Shown in pieces: positions 24,588-32,161 of a stretch of DNA of 34,871 nucleotides (the first letter of the stretch is position 1; every line of letters starts with the position of its first letter). The notes below the pieces were generated by a model. It did not search any database, was not told where the DNA came from, and saw only the letters and a list, made by a program, of their open reading frames with translations. The stretch lies in assembly GCA_012719315.1 (NCBI GenBank), contig JAAYAP010000011.1:1-34871 (forward strand), given 5' to 3'. The stretch is from Methanobacteriota archaeon. GTDB taxonomy: Archaea > Thermoplasmatota > Thermoplasmata > Methanomassiliicoccales > Methanomethylophilaceae. Made by a program: the position numbers and the translations under genes.

Positions 24588-25213
24588 TCGCGCGCGAAGG
24601 GGTAGAGCCCCGCATCGTGCATGGCGATCATGATGTGCGACGCCATCCTGGCGTCCGACAGGGCGCGGTGGTCCTGCACCCCGTGGATGCCGGCGGGGTC
24701 CTCGTCGCCGAGGATGGTGCGGTAGGCGACGTCGAGACGCGGCCACCGGTAGCCGTCGTTGTAGTAGAACGGTTTCAGCTTGCAGACCTCGGCGGCGGCC
24801 AGCATGATGTCGCGGCACTCCCTGAAGGCCCCGCACAGGTTCCAGGGCTCCTTGAAGAGGAACCTGCCGAAATCGTATCCCGTGTTGTAGGAGGTGACCC
24901 TCCCGCCGCCGATGACGGACAGCACCTCCTCGCGCACCTCCGGGAACGGCTTCCCCTTCCGCACCATGTCGAGCGTCATGTCGGTGTTCTCGAAGATCCA
25001 GGCGTTCTTACGGTAGTCGTCCCAGGCGTCGACGTCGTGGCCGACCACGGCGGAGTAGGCCTCGGTCACCGAGCCCTCGTCCAAGTCGACCAGGCAGATG
25101 CCGATGTCGACGACCACGTCCTTGGGCGCGCCGTGCAGGCCGGTGGTCTCGGTGTCGAGCACGTAGACCTCGCGCTTGCGCGGGCGCTCGTCGAAGGAGA
25201 AGAGGTCCTTCAT
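24572..25213 (-). CDS. DEDDh-family 3'-5' exonuclease (DnaQ-like)
   Basis: This 213-residue single-domain exonuclease has all DEDDh catalytic residues: D20 and E22 in VLDTETTGL, D114 in SYNTGYDFGRFL, and H182 and D187 in DHRALSDARM. Proteins of this type trim 3' ends of DNA or RNA (RNase T, DNA polymerase III epsilon and relatives); the substrate cannot be read. The ATG at 25213 has a strong GGAGGGGG site upstream and overlaps the stop of the membrane-anchored protein gene (ATGA), so both come from one mRNA. It is the active paralogue of the degenerate protein at 15745-16302. Confidence 0.93.
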   Translation of the reverse strand: MKDLFSFDERPRKREVYVLDTETTGLHGAPKDVVVDIGICLVDLDEGSVTEAYSAVVGHDVDAWDDYRKNAWIFENTDMTLDMVRKGKPFPEVREEVLSVIGGGRVTSYNTGYDFGRFLFKEPWNLCGAFRECRDIMLAAAEVCKLKPFYYNDGYRWPRLDVAYRTILGDEDPAGIHGVQDHRALSDARMASHIMIAMHDAGLYPFARDQRPR

Positions 25214-25800
25214 GCGGACCCCCTCCCCGCCGCGACGACGGATCCGTACTCCCTCCAGCAGAGCCAGGTCAGCACCGCCGCGGCCGACAGGGCCGCGGCC
25301 GCGACGGCCGCCGCGGGGTCGGCTTCCGGCGACCGGCCGGCGGGCGACGGCGTCACGGGCATCTCCTCCGGATCCTCGTCGGCCTGAGGATACGGGTCGT
25401 AGCCGTCGGGGTACCCGACGACGCTGTGGAAGTAGATCTCGAGGTCGCGGTCGACGTTGTCGACGGTGAAGTACGAATCGTAGCCGATCAGCACCGGGTC
25501 GTTGGCGGACGTGACGGTGCCGCCCCGGGTGCCGGTCGCGACGTCGTATCCGTAGAAGTGGATCCCCGACGCCGAGAGGTCGTACCGCTCGGAGTGGGCG
25601 ACGAAGGTGAGGCTGCCGCCCCTGTCGATGCGCACGACGTTGCCGCCGACGGGGATGCCGTCGATGAACGTGATGTCGATGCCGTCGACCGGCGCGAAAC
25701 GGACCGTGACCGTGTCGGATGCCGCATCCGCGGGGAGTGCGCACAGGCTCACGGCCGTGAGCAGGAGCGCCGATGCGATCAGCAGGGGCCGCTTGTCCAT
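25210..25800 (-). CDS. Secreted protein with C-terminal membrane anchor, function unknown
   Basis: This 196-residue protein has a Sec signal peptide (basic MDKRP start, hydrophobic LLIASALLLTAVSLCAL, likely cleavage after ALPADAAS). A beta-rich extracellular domain spans about residues 30-140, and an acidic proline-rich linker contains YPDGYDPYPQ and DEDPEEMP. One C-terminal membrane helix (about AAAVAAAALSAAAVLTWL) is followed by a short basic tail, so it is predicted to sit outside the cell anchored at its C-terminus. No known domain is recognised. The start at 25800 follows a CCGGAG site and a TATA element at 25824-25832. It is coupled to the downstream exonuclease by a four-base overlap, an odd pairing. 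Confidence 0.82.
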   Translation of the reverse strand: MDKRPLLIASALLLTAVSLCALPADAASDTVTVRFAPVDGIDITFIDGIPVGGNVVRIDRGGSLTFVAHSERYDLSASGIHFYGYDVATGTRGGTVTSANDPVLIGYDSYFTVDNVDRDLEIYFHSVVGYPDGYDPYPQADEDPEEMPVTPSPAGRSPEADPAAAVAAAALSAAAVLTWLCWREYGSVVAAGRGSA

Positions 25801-25823
25801 GCTCCGGGGAGAGCGTATGCATC

Positions 25824-25832
25824 TATTTAAAT
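25824..25832. promoter_or_regulatory. Palindromic TATA element shared by the anchored-protein gene and the ThiS-like gene
   Basis: TATTTAAAT contains the perfect palindrome ATTTAAAT. It sits about 27 bases from the minus-strand ATG at 25800 and about 43 bases from the plus-strand ATG at 25871, and is the only AT-rich element in the gap, so it probably drives both genes. Confidence 0.55.
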
Positions 25833-25870
25833 CTGGAATCGCCATCGGCACGCAGGGAGTGACGGAGAGG

Positions 25871-26062
25871 ATGGCAGTCATCATCATCGGCGGGGAGCGG
25901 AAGGACATCGCGGCAGGCATCACGCTGGAGGCCGCGGTCGCCGGCATGGGCATGAACCCCGACACCTACGTGTACCTGATCGACGGGGTCCCGGTGCCCA
26001 TGGACACGGTCCCGGCCGGGGACGCGGCGGTCAAGGCGCTGAGAGTGGCGTCCGGCGGATGA
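25871..26062 (+). CDS. ThiS/MoaD-like ubiquitin-fold sulfur carrier or protein modifier
   Basis: This 63-residue protein has the beta-grasp pattern of ThiS/MoaD/SAMP proteins: a short first strand (VIIIGGERKDI), the helix ITLEAAVAGMG followed by NPDTYVYLIDGVPVPMD, the hydrophobic VKALRVAS strand and a terminal Gly-Gly. The exposed diglycine is the residue pair that E1-like enzymes (ThiF/MoeB/UbaA) adenylate for sulfur transfer or protein conjugation. No E1, ThiG, MoaE or Thi4 partner is adjacent, so the pathway is unknown. The start at 25871 follows GGAGAGG. The stop abuts the convergent cobyric-acid-synthase-like gene with no gap. Confidence 0.82.
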   Translation: MAVIIIGGERKDIAAGITLEAAVAGMGMNPDTYVYLIDGVPVPMDTVPAGDAAVKALRVASGG

Positions 26063-26070
26063 TCATCCGC
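26055..26070. repeat. Perfect 16-bp palindrome containing two back-to-back stop codons
   Basis: GCGGATGATCATCCGC is fully palindromic. The TGA of the ThiS-like gene (26060-26062) and the TGA of the opposing gene (complement of 26063-26065) lie side by side at its centre. Either strand could form a six-base stem with a GATC loop. Confidence 0.7.
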
Positions 26071-26872
26071 GCGCGATCGCATCGATCCTCCCGGGATCGA
26101 AGCCGTTCGCGGCCGCCGCATCCAGCAGGCGGTCCAGTTCCTCGGTCCAGGCGGTGTCCGTCGCGGTTCCGTCGGGCGCGTCCCGGCACGAATCCTCCTC
26201 GGGCAGCGCGACCTCCGTGAACGGCATCACGCCCAGGCAGGGCATGCCGGTGAGCTCCTCGATGCGTTCTATGCCGTCGCCGAGTATCGACGGGTCCCCT
26301 CTGAACCTGTTGATCACGAAGCCCTTCAGCAGCGGACGGACGTCCGCGGGCATCAGCAGCCAGGTGCCGTAGACGGCGGCGAAGACGCCGCCCCGTTCGA
26401 TATCCCCGACCAGCACCGCCGGCATCGGCCGCATCCGCAGCAGGCCGACGTTGGCGAGGTCCCGGTCGATCAGGTTCAGCTCGGCCGGCGACCCGGAGCC
26501 CTCGCAGACGACCGCCTCATGCGCGGCGGCGAGCCTGTCATAGGCGGCGGCGACGATGTCCCCGAGCGCTTCCCGGCCGACCGGCCCGTCGGCGGGCACG
26601 CCCCTCACGACCGTCTCCACGACGCCGCCTCCGCGCGGGCGGAGCAGCACGGGGTTCATGTCGGCGGCGGGCTCGGCGCCGGCGGCGCGGGCCTGGATCA
26701 GCTGGCCGATGCCGATCTCGCCCCCGTCGGCGGTGCGGTGCGAGCGCGTCGAGAGGTTGGAGGCCTTGAACGGCACCGCGTCCACCCCCGTCCGGGCCAG
26801 GTGCCGGCAGTACATGGCGGCCAAGGTGGTCTTGCCGGCGCCGGAGGCGGTGCCGAGGAAGAGGATCCTCAT
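26063..26872 (-). CDS. Cobyric acid synthase-like ATPase domain protein lacking the glutaminase half
   Basis: This 269-residue protein matches only the N-terminal synthetase domain of cobyric acid synthase (CbiP/CobQ). It has the P-loop GTASGAGKTT (residues 7-16), VPFKASNLS, GGEIGIGQLIQARAAGAEP, MNPVLLRPRG, CEGSGSPAELNL, VGDIERGGVFAAVYG and KGFVINRFRGD. Full CbiP continues for about 230 residues with a class I glutamine amidotransferase, absent here; the C-terminal tail is short and divergent. It could use ammonia, borrow the glutaminase of the preceding full-length CbiP, or act on a different acid. Its start overlaps the stop of that gene (ATGA), so the two are co-expressed. Confidence 0.82.
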   Translation of the reverse strand: MRILFLGTASGAGKTTLAAMYCRHLARTGVDAVPFKASNLSTRSHRTADGGEIGIGQLIQARAAGAEPAADMNPVLLRPRGGGVVETVVRGVPADGPVGREALGDIVAAAYDRLAAAHEAVVCEGSGSPAELNLIDRDLANVGLLRMRPMPAVLVGDIERGGVFAAVYGTWLLMPADVRPLLKGFVINRFRGDPSILGDGIERIEELTGMPCLGVMPFTEVALPEEDSCRDAPDGTATDTAWTEELDRLLDAAAANGFDPGRIDAIARG

Positions 26873-28698
26873 TCTCCCGCCCCCAGGATCCCGAGCAGCC
26901 TGTCGAGGTCGAAGCCCGCCTCGAAGACCGCGGCGAGCGCGGCGATCCCCTCTTCGACGCGTTCGGCATGGTCCCGGCCGGACACCGGTCCCGCCGGGGG
27001 CCGGCCGTCGGCGATGAACGACATCAGGTAGCCGCGGAACGCCGGCTTGTCCAGGCATCCGTGCAGATAGGTGCCGAACAGCATCTCCTCCTCCCGCTTC
27101 GAGCCCTCCGGCTCGCTGCCGGAGAAGAATTCCAATCTGAACAGCGGCGGTTCCTCCGTCTCGGTCCTGCCCGCGTGCACCTCGTAACCGGACACCGGGC
27201 CGACGCCGGGCAGGTCGCCGCGCACCTGCCTGACCACCCGCTCGCGGTCGTCCCACACGGTGGTGCAGTCGAAGAATCCCAGGCCCGCGGCCGTCTTGGG
27301 CCCGCCGTCGGGCTGTTCCCGGCGGTCGACCAGGCTGCGGCCCATCATCTGGTAGCCGCCGCATATGCCCAGCACGGGCACGCTTCCCCTCAATCCGGCC
27401 AGCCGGTCGGCGATGCCGGTCGACCGCATCCACTCCAGGTCCCCGAACGGGTCCTGGGAGCCGGGGATCACGACGGCGTCGCAGCCGTCCAGATCCTCCG
27501 GGCGGTCGACGTAGCGGATCGCGGCCCCGTCGGCCGCCAGCGGGTCGCAGTCGCTGAAGTGGGAGATCCTCGGGAACCGCACCACGGCGACGACCGTCCT
27601 CCCCTCCCCGTCCTCCGCGCAGCCGCCCGCGTCCCTGAACGAGCCCGAGTCCTCGGAGGGCAGGCGCACGTCGGCGTGCGGGATGATGCCGATCACGGGT
27701 ATGCCGGTCAGTCTCTCCAGCTCGGCCGCGCCCTCGCGCAGGCCGTCGGTGCCGCCGCGGACGTTGTTCAGGACGATCCCCTTGATCCTCCGCCTGTCCT
27801 CCGCGGGGATGAGGCCGACCGTGCCGACCGCGTAGGCGAACGAACCGCCCCACTCGGTGTTGACCACCAGCAGGCAGTCGGCGTCGGCGATGCGCGCCGC
27901 CTTCATGTTGGCGATGTCGCTGTCGTAGATGTTGATCTCGGCCGGGGAGCCCGCCCCCTCCATGATCACGAAGTCGTACCGCTCCTTGAGGAACTCCAGG
28001 TTCCTGCGGACGATCCCCTCGCCGTGCACGGGCACGAACTCCTCGTAGTACCGGCGCACGTCGTACTCGCCGAAGGGCTCTCCCTCGACGATCACCTGCG
28101 ACACGGTGTCGCCGCGCGGCTTGAGGAGGATCGGGTTCATGTGACGGTCGGGGTTCCTGAGACCGGCCGCCTGCGCCTGCAGCACCTGGATCATCGCGAT
28201 CTCCGCGCCGTCGGGCGCGACCCGGGAGTCCAGGCTCATGTTCTGCGATTTGAAGGGCGCGACCAGGAAGCCGCGGTCGTGCAGGATGCGGCAGATGGCG
28301 GCCACGGTGACCGACTTGCCGGCGTCCGAGGTGGCGCCCAGCACCATCAGCGCCTTACCTTTGCGGAAGAACCTCTCCTTGGCCCGCGGCAGGATGGCGG
28401 CGAGGCGCGGATCGTCGGGATCGGCGATCCCCATGCGCTCGATCTCCGACATCACGTACCTGCAGACCTCGGTGCGGTGGATGAAGAGGCAGTAGGTGCA
28501 GTTCCAGATCTCCCCGCCCCTGCGGGAGCGGAGCACCTCCCCCAGCTCGGGGTCGTTGCAGGGGTAGAACGGGCAGTAGCAGAAGGTGCAGTCCTGCCCC
28601 TCGAAATGGCACGGATAGTACGCGCACCCCCGGTCGGGGCCGAGCCAGCCCCTGTCGATCTCCTCTCTGACCTTCCCTTCGATGTTGCCGCCCCTCAT
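26869..28698 (-). CDS. cbiP: Cobyric acid synthase with N-terminal cysteine-rich domain
   Basis: This 609-residue protein combines two parts. Residues 20-80 form a cysteine-rich domain (C25, C30, C37, C40, C42, C47, C67, C70, C79; segments CAYYPCH and CTFCYCPFYPC) like the small metal-binding cysteine-rich domain (PF04071) found beside cobalamin genes. Residues 115-609 are a full cobyric acid synthase, which amidates adenosylcobyrinic acid a,c-diamide at four side chains. That part has P-loop GATSDAGKS (K128), FKSQNMSLDS, MNPILLKPRGD, EGAGSPAEIN, and the glutaminase with C446 (GICGGYQMMG) and H546 (YLHGCLD). ATG 28698 has GGAAGG six bases upstream and is preferred to ATG 28704. The leader contains a perfect inverted repeat. 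Confidence 0.92.
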   Translation of the reverse strand: MRGGNIEGKVREEIDRGWLGPDRGCAYYPCHFEGQDCTFCYCPFYPCNDPELGEVLRSRRGGEIWNCTYCLFIHRTEVCRYVMSEIERMGIADPDDPRLAAILPRAKERFFRKGKALMVLGATSDAGKSVTVAAICRILHDRGFLVAPFKSQNMSLDSRVAPDGAEIAMIQVLQAQAAGLRNPDRHMNPILLKPRGDTVSQVIVEGEPFGEYDVRRYYEEFVPVHGEGIVRRNLEFLKERYDFVIMEGAGSPAEINIYDSDIANMKAARIADADCLLVVNTEWGGSFAYAVGTVGLIPAEDRRRIKGIVLNNVRGGTDGLREGAAELERLTGIPVIGIIPHADVRLPSEDSGSFRDAGGCAEDGEGRTVVAVVRFPRISHFSDCDPLAADGAAIRYVDRPEDLDGCDAVVIPGSQDPFGDLEWMRSTGIADRLAGLRGSVPVLGICGGYQMMGRSLVDRREQPDGGPKTAAGLGFFDCTTVWDDRERVVRQVRGDLPGVGPVSGYEVHAGRTETEEPPLFRLEFFSGSEPEGSKREEEMLFGTYLHGCLDKPAFRGYLMSFIADGRPPAGPVSGRDHAERVEEGIAALAAVFEAGFDLDRLLGILGAGE

Positions 28699-28708
28699 CC
28701 GCATCCTT

Positions 28709-28726
28709 CCTATGCACGGGCATAGG
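28709..28726. promoter_or_regulatory. Inverted repeat in the cbiP leader
   Basis: CCTATGCACGGGCATAGG has perfect seven-base arms (28709-28715 and 28720-28726) and a four-base spacer. It lies at the predicted transcription start between the TATA element and the cbiP ATG. It could be an operator or an RNA hairpin; it is too small for a cobalamin riboswitch. Confidence 0.5.
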
Positions 28727-28735
28727 CCCGCCGAC

Positions 28736-28745
28736 GATAAATAAT
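28736..28745 (-). promoter_or_regulatory. TATA-like promoter element for the cbiP pair
   Basis: The minus strand reads ATTATTTATC. Counting 25 bases places initiation near 28715, about 17 bases before the ATG at 28698. Confidence 0.55.
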
Positions 28746-28791
28746 TTCAGGGATGCATGCGCGCGGCCGTCGGCACGCATATGCACAGGGG

Positions 28792-28798
28792 TTATATC
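28792..28798 (+). promoter_or_regulatory. TATA-like promoter element for the Mre11/YhaN-like operon
   Basis: TTATATC is centred about 26 bases before the ATG at 28821, again predicting a leaderless mRNA. An imperfect inverted repeat (TGCATGCG at 28754 and CGCATATGCA at 28776) lies just upstream. Confidence 0.45.
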
Positions 28799-28820
28799 GG
28801 ACGGGAGGCTATGGAGATGC

Positions 28821-30011
28821 ATGGCAGACTTCAGATTCATCCACTGCGCCGACCTGCATCTGGGCGGGAGGGGGCGCGGCATCCGGCGGGGCGGAGAAGG
28901 CATCAACAGGCGCATGTCCGAGGCGGCGATGGAATCGTTCGCGAGGATCGTCGACCGCGCCGTCGCCGAGGATGCCGATCTGATGGTGATCGCCGGCGAC
29001 GTCTTCGACGGGACCAACGAGACGCCGGCCACGCGTCACGCGTTCGCCGAGCAGCTGGGGAGGCTGGATGCGCCGGTGTTCGTCTGCACCGGCAACCACG
29101 ACCGCAGGACGGCCTGGTCGGACACCATCCCCTACCCCGGCAACGTGCATGTCTTCGGCCGCGACCCGCAGAGCCTGGTCGTCGGCCTCCGCGGCGGTAG
29201 CGTCGAGGTGATCGGCAGGAGCTTCCCCGACGACGGCGGGTCCTTCGATCCCCTGGAGGGGATCCGCGGCCGGGAGGGCATGTTCTCGATCGCCGTCCTG
29301 CACTGCACCGTCGACGCCGCGGGCGCGGACCCCGACTACGGCCCCTGCCGGCTCGCCGACATGCGCAACAGGGGCGTGGATTACTGGGCGATCGGGCATA
29401 TCCACAAGCGGACGGTGGTGTCCGAGGACCCGTACGTGGTGTACCCGGGCAGCATCCAGGGCCGCAACCGCAAGGAGACCGGCCCCAAGGGGGCGTACCT
29501 GGTCTCGGTGACCGGCGACCGGGTGACCGGCCTGGAGTTCTTCCCGACCCAGAGCATCCTCTGGGAGGACGTCGTCTGCGACATCGCCGGCCTGGACATG
29601 GAGGGTCTGATCGCGGCATTGGAGCGATCGATCGGCAGGGGGACGATGGTCAACCTGACCCTGACCGGCGCCGGCCCGCTGGACGCGCCGCTGCGTCTCG
29701 GCGGTGACGGCTTCATCCATACTGTCGAACGGCGGACGGGGGCGGTCGTCGCCGACCTGAGCCTGAGGACGCATCCGCTGCGGGACCGCGAGGCCGCGGC
29801 CGGCGGCCGCGACCTGAGGGCGCATCTGATCGTGGCTTCCGACCGCACGGCGTCGTCGGACCGTCAGGCGTTGATCGACACGATCTGCTCGACGAGGCAG
29901 TCCGCGGAGATCAGGCATGTGTTCGAGGCGCTGGACGACGATCGGCTGCGAGAGCTGGTGCGCGACGCGGAAGCCTATGTCATCGACAAGCTGACGGAGG
30001 CGTCGGGATGA
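28821..30011 (+). CDS. Mre11/SbcD/YhaO-like DNA repair metallophosphoesterase
   Basis: This 396-residue dimetal phosphoesterase is expected to process DNA ends. The five metal-binding motifs are intact: D11-x-H13 (CADLHLGG), GDxxD (D60, D63 in AGDVFD), GNHD (N92-D94), H161 (VLHC) and GHIH (H193, H195). After the roughly 250-residue phosphoesterase domain there is a smaller capping and partner-binding region. Length and partner resemble the bacterial YhaO type more than canonical archaeal Mre11. It overlaps the downstream ATPase gene by four bases (ATGA), so the two form a nuclease-ATPase complex by context. Confidence 0.9.
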   Translation: MADFRFIHCADLHLGGRGRGIRRGGEGINRRMSEAAMESFARIVDRAVAEDADLMVIAGDVFDGTNETPATRHAFAEQLGRLDAPVFVCTGNHDRRTAWSDTIPYPGNVHVFGRDPQSLVVGLRGGSVEVIGRSFPDDGGSFDPLEGIRGREGMFSIAVLHCTVDAAGADPDYGPCRLADMRNRGVDYWAIGHIHKRTVVSEDPYVVYPGSIQGRNRKETGPKGAYLVSVTGDRVTGLEFFPTQSILWEDVVCDIAGLDMEGLIAALERSIGRGTMVNLTLTGAGPLDAPLRLGGDGFIHTVERRTGAVVADLSLRTHPLRDREAAAGGRDLRAHLIVASDRTASSDRQALIDTICSTRQSAEIRHVFEALDDDRLRELVRDAEAYVIDKLTEASG

Positions 30012-32143
30012 GGATCCGCGCGGCGAGGATCGGGTCGTTCGGCGGCATCAGGGACCTGGACCTGGAGTTCGGCGACGGGCTGACCGCGGTGTTCGGAGAG
30101 AACGAGACGGGGAAGACCACCGTCCTGGAGTTCGTCAGGGGGACGCTCTTCCCCGACCGCAGGAACCGGTACCCCGCACGCGCCAGGACCGACCGCGGGG
30201 AGCTGGACATCGAGACGGCCGCCGGCGAACGGCGCACGCTGGTGCGCGAAGCCAACAAGGTCTCCGGCGACGCGGGACTGCCGGCGGGCATCGACTCCGA
30301 CACGTTCCGCTCGGTGTTCGCGATGGCGCCCGAGGACCTGAGGGATGCCGGTATCATCTCGTCGGGGGAGATCAAGAGCCGTTTCCTGACCGTGCCCGGG
30401 GGCGAGGCCCTGCCGGAGGTCATCAAGGACGTGGAGGGGAGGATGCGGGAGCTGCTCAGCCCCGAGAGGCGGTCGGAATCCACCGAGATCGCCAAGGTCC
30501 GCAAGAAGCTCGGGGAGAACGCCGAAGCGCTCGCGGACGCGGTCGCCGACGATGCCGGGTACGGGGCCATGCACGCCCGGCTGGAGGCGCTGCGCGCGGA
30601 GCATGCGGCGGCGGCGGAGGCGCTGAAAGCCAACGCGGAGCTGATGAAGCTGAAGGGACTGCGCGATTCGCAGAAGGAGAACAGGGAGCTGCTGGAGGGA
30701 TTGAGGGAGGAGCACGGGAGGCTCGGGGAGTCGGCGGCGGTCGCCGACGGCGATCCCGGGGAGCATGCCCGGTTGAAGGCGCTGCTGACGGATGCCGCCG
30801 AGGCACGCCGCGAGGCGGGATCGCGTGCAACGGGCCGGCTCCTCGGCCTCGATCCGGACAGGCTGATCGGATGCGCGGCGGGGATCGAGGGACTCGGGCA
30901 GACGGTGACGCGACGCAGCGATCTGAACGCGGAACTCCGGCGGCTGACGGCGGCCCGCGGGGCCGCGGACGGGACCGCGACCGGCACACGGGCGCGCAGG
31001 AGGACCATGCTCGCCGCCGCGGCCGGCGCACTGGCGGCATCCGTGTTGATGGGGATCGTCATCGAGCCGCTGATCGCCGTCATCGGGGCGGCGGTCGCCG
31101 CCGGCATCGCCGCCATGGCCTTCGTCGGCGGCAGAGGCGCGTCCGCGGCCGACGACGCCGCGGCACGCGAGAGGATCGACCGCATCCGCGCAGAGCTCGC
31201 GGCGACGGATTCAGAATGGGAGGCGCTCGCCTCCGCCTTGGGCCGCACGGGCACGCCGGAGGCCGAAGCGGCCCGGCTGGAGGACGCATTGCGTGCGGCA
31301 CGCGGGCTGCGGGACGCGCAGGAGGCCGAGGAGAAGCGGCGCAGGGACCTGGACGCCTTCCTCGCGCGCTTCGGCTCGGAGGAGCGGTTCGCGGAACTCG
31401 TCGGGATGAAGGACGAACGCAAGCGGCTGGCCACGCGGATCGAGACGCTGACCGCGAGCATCGGGGCCGCCGGCTGCGCCGACGCCGAGGGGGACGAGCC
31501 CGAGGACCACGACCTGCTCCTCGGCCGCTACGGGGAGCTGGGCGACGCGGTCAACGAGGCCGCGCGCGAGCTGCGGGCGCTCCGCGAGGACAACGCCACC
31601 GAGAAGCTGCTCGACCGCCGCGCGGACCTGGAGGCGGAGATGCGGGACCTGGCATGCGAGTGGGCGAGGCTGTCCCTGGCCTCGTCGCTGATCGGCGAGG
31701 CCTGCGACGCCGTCTACTCCGACCTGCGGCCCGGGGTGATCTCGACCGCCGACAGGCTGCTGGAGCGGATGACCGACGGGAGGTACGGCATCGAGATGGA
31801 TCCGCGCGACAACGAGATCAGGGCGGTCTCGGGGCCGTCCGGCAGGAAGAAGGGCGAATGGAGCACCGGCCTGGGCGACCAGGTGCTGCTGGCGGTCAAG
31901 CTGGCGGTGGCCAAGGAGCTCTCCGGCGACGAGCCGCCGCCGATCCTCCTCGACGACGTGCTGCAGATGTTCGACCACGGGCGCAGGGAGGCGGCCTGCA
32001 GGGCGATCGCCGACCTCGCCGAGGACATGCAGGTGATCTTCTTCACCTGCGACCGCGCCACGGCCTCGATGCTCGAGGCCACCGGCCGCTGCAAGCTGGT
32101 CGAGCTGCATCCCGGGATCCGGCCCCGACCGCAAACGATTTAA
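30008..32143 (+). CDS. Rad50/YhaN-like ATPase with membrane-embedded middle segment
   Basis: This 711-residue SMC-type ATPase should partner the preceding phosphoesterase. The N-terminal head has FGENETGKTT (residues 29-38). Two charged helical, coiled-coil-like arms follow, and between them residues 334-380 form two hydrophobic helices (MLAAAAGALAASVLMGIV and IAVIGAAVAAGIAAMAFV). That matches the membrane-anchored YhaN architecture rather than Rad50 with a zinc hook; no CxxC hook is present. The C-terminal head has the signature STGLGDQ and Walker B ILLDDVL (D649, D650), with Asp in place of the usual catalytic Glu. It is the only complete gene here ending in TAA, and that stop forms part of the TATA box for the next transcript. 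Confidence 0.85.
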   Translation: MRIRAARIGSFGGIRDLDLEFGDGLTAVFGENETGKTTVLEFVRGTLFPDRRNRYPARARTDRGELDIETAAGERRTLVREANKVSGDAGLPAGIDSDTFRSVFAMAPEDLRDAGIISSGEIKSRFLTVPGGEALPEVIKDVEGRMRELLSPERRSESTEIAKVRKKLGENAEALADAVADDAGYGAMHARLEALRAEHAAAAEALKANAELMKLKGLRDSQKENRELLEGLREEHGRLGESAAVADGDPGEHARLKALLTDAAEARREAGSRATGRLLGLDPDRLIGCAAGIEGLGQTVTRRSDLNAELRRLTAARGAADGTATGTRARRRTMLAAAAGALAASVLMGIVIEPLIAVIGAAVAAGIAAMAFVGGRGASAADDAAARERIDRIRAELAATDSEWEALASALGRTGTPEAEAARLEDALRAARGLRDAQEAEEKRRRDLDAFLARFGSEERFAELVGMKDERKRLATRIETLTASIGAAGCADAEGDEPEDHDLLLGRYGELGDAVNEAARELRALREDNATEKLLDRRADLEAEMRDLACEWARLSLASSLIGEACDAVYSDLRPGVISTADRLLERMTDGRYGIEMDPRDNEIRAVSGPSGRKKGEWSTGLGDQVLLAVKLAVAKELSGDEPPPILLDDVLQMFDHGRREAACRAIADLAEDMQVIFFTCDRATASMLEATGRCKLVELHPGIRPRPQTI

Positions 32144-32160
32144 ATACGACATATATATGG
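32138..32160 (+). promoter_or_regulatory. Tandem TATA elements upstream of dnaG
   Basis: Two AT-rich boxes, ATTTAAATA (32138-32146, containing the yhaN-like stop codon) and CATATATATGG (32150-32160), precede the dnaG start by about 260 bases. Either would start transcription near 32168-32182 and give a leader of roughly 230-250 bases, unlike the leaderless genes elsewhere in the window. Confidence 0.5.
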
Positions 32161-32161
32161 T

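Noticed and set aside
22121-25387. A 1088-codon plus-strand frame through the P-type ATPase and beyond
   Set aside because: It is a frame-shifted shadow rich in Arg/Gly/Pro; the true frame has all P-type ATPase motifs and ends at 24587.
28709-28726. Cobalamin riboswitch upstream of cbiP
   Set aside because: The leader from the predicted start to the ATG is under 20 bases, far too short for a B12 aptamer.
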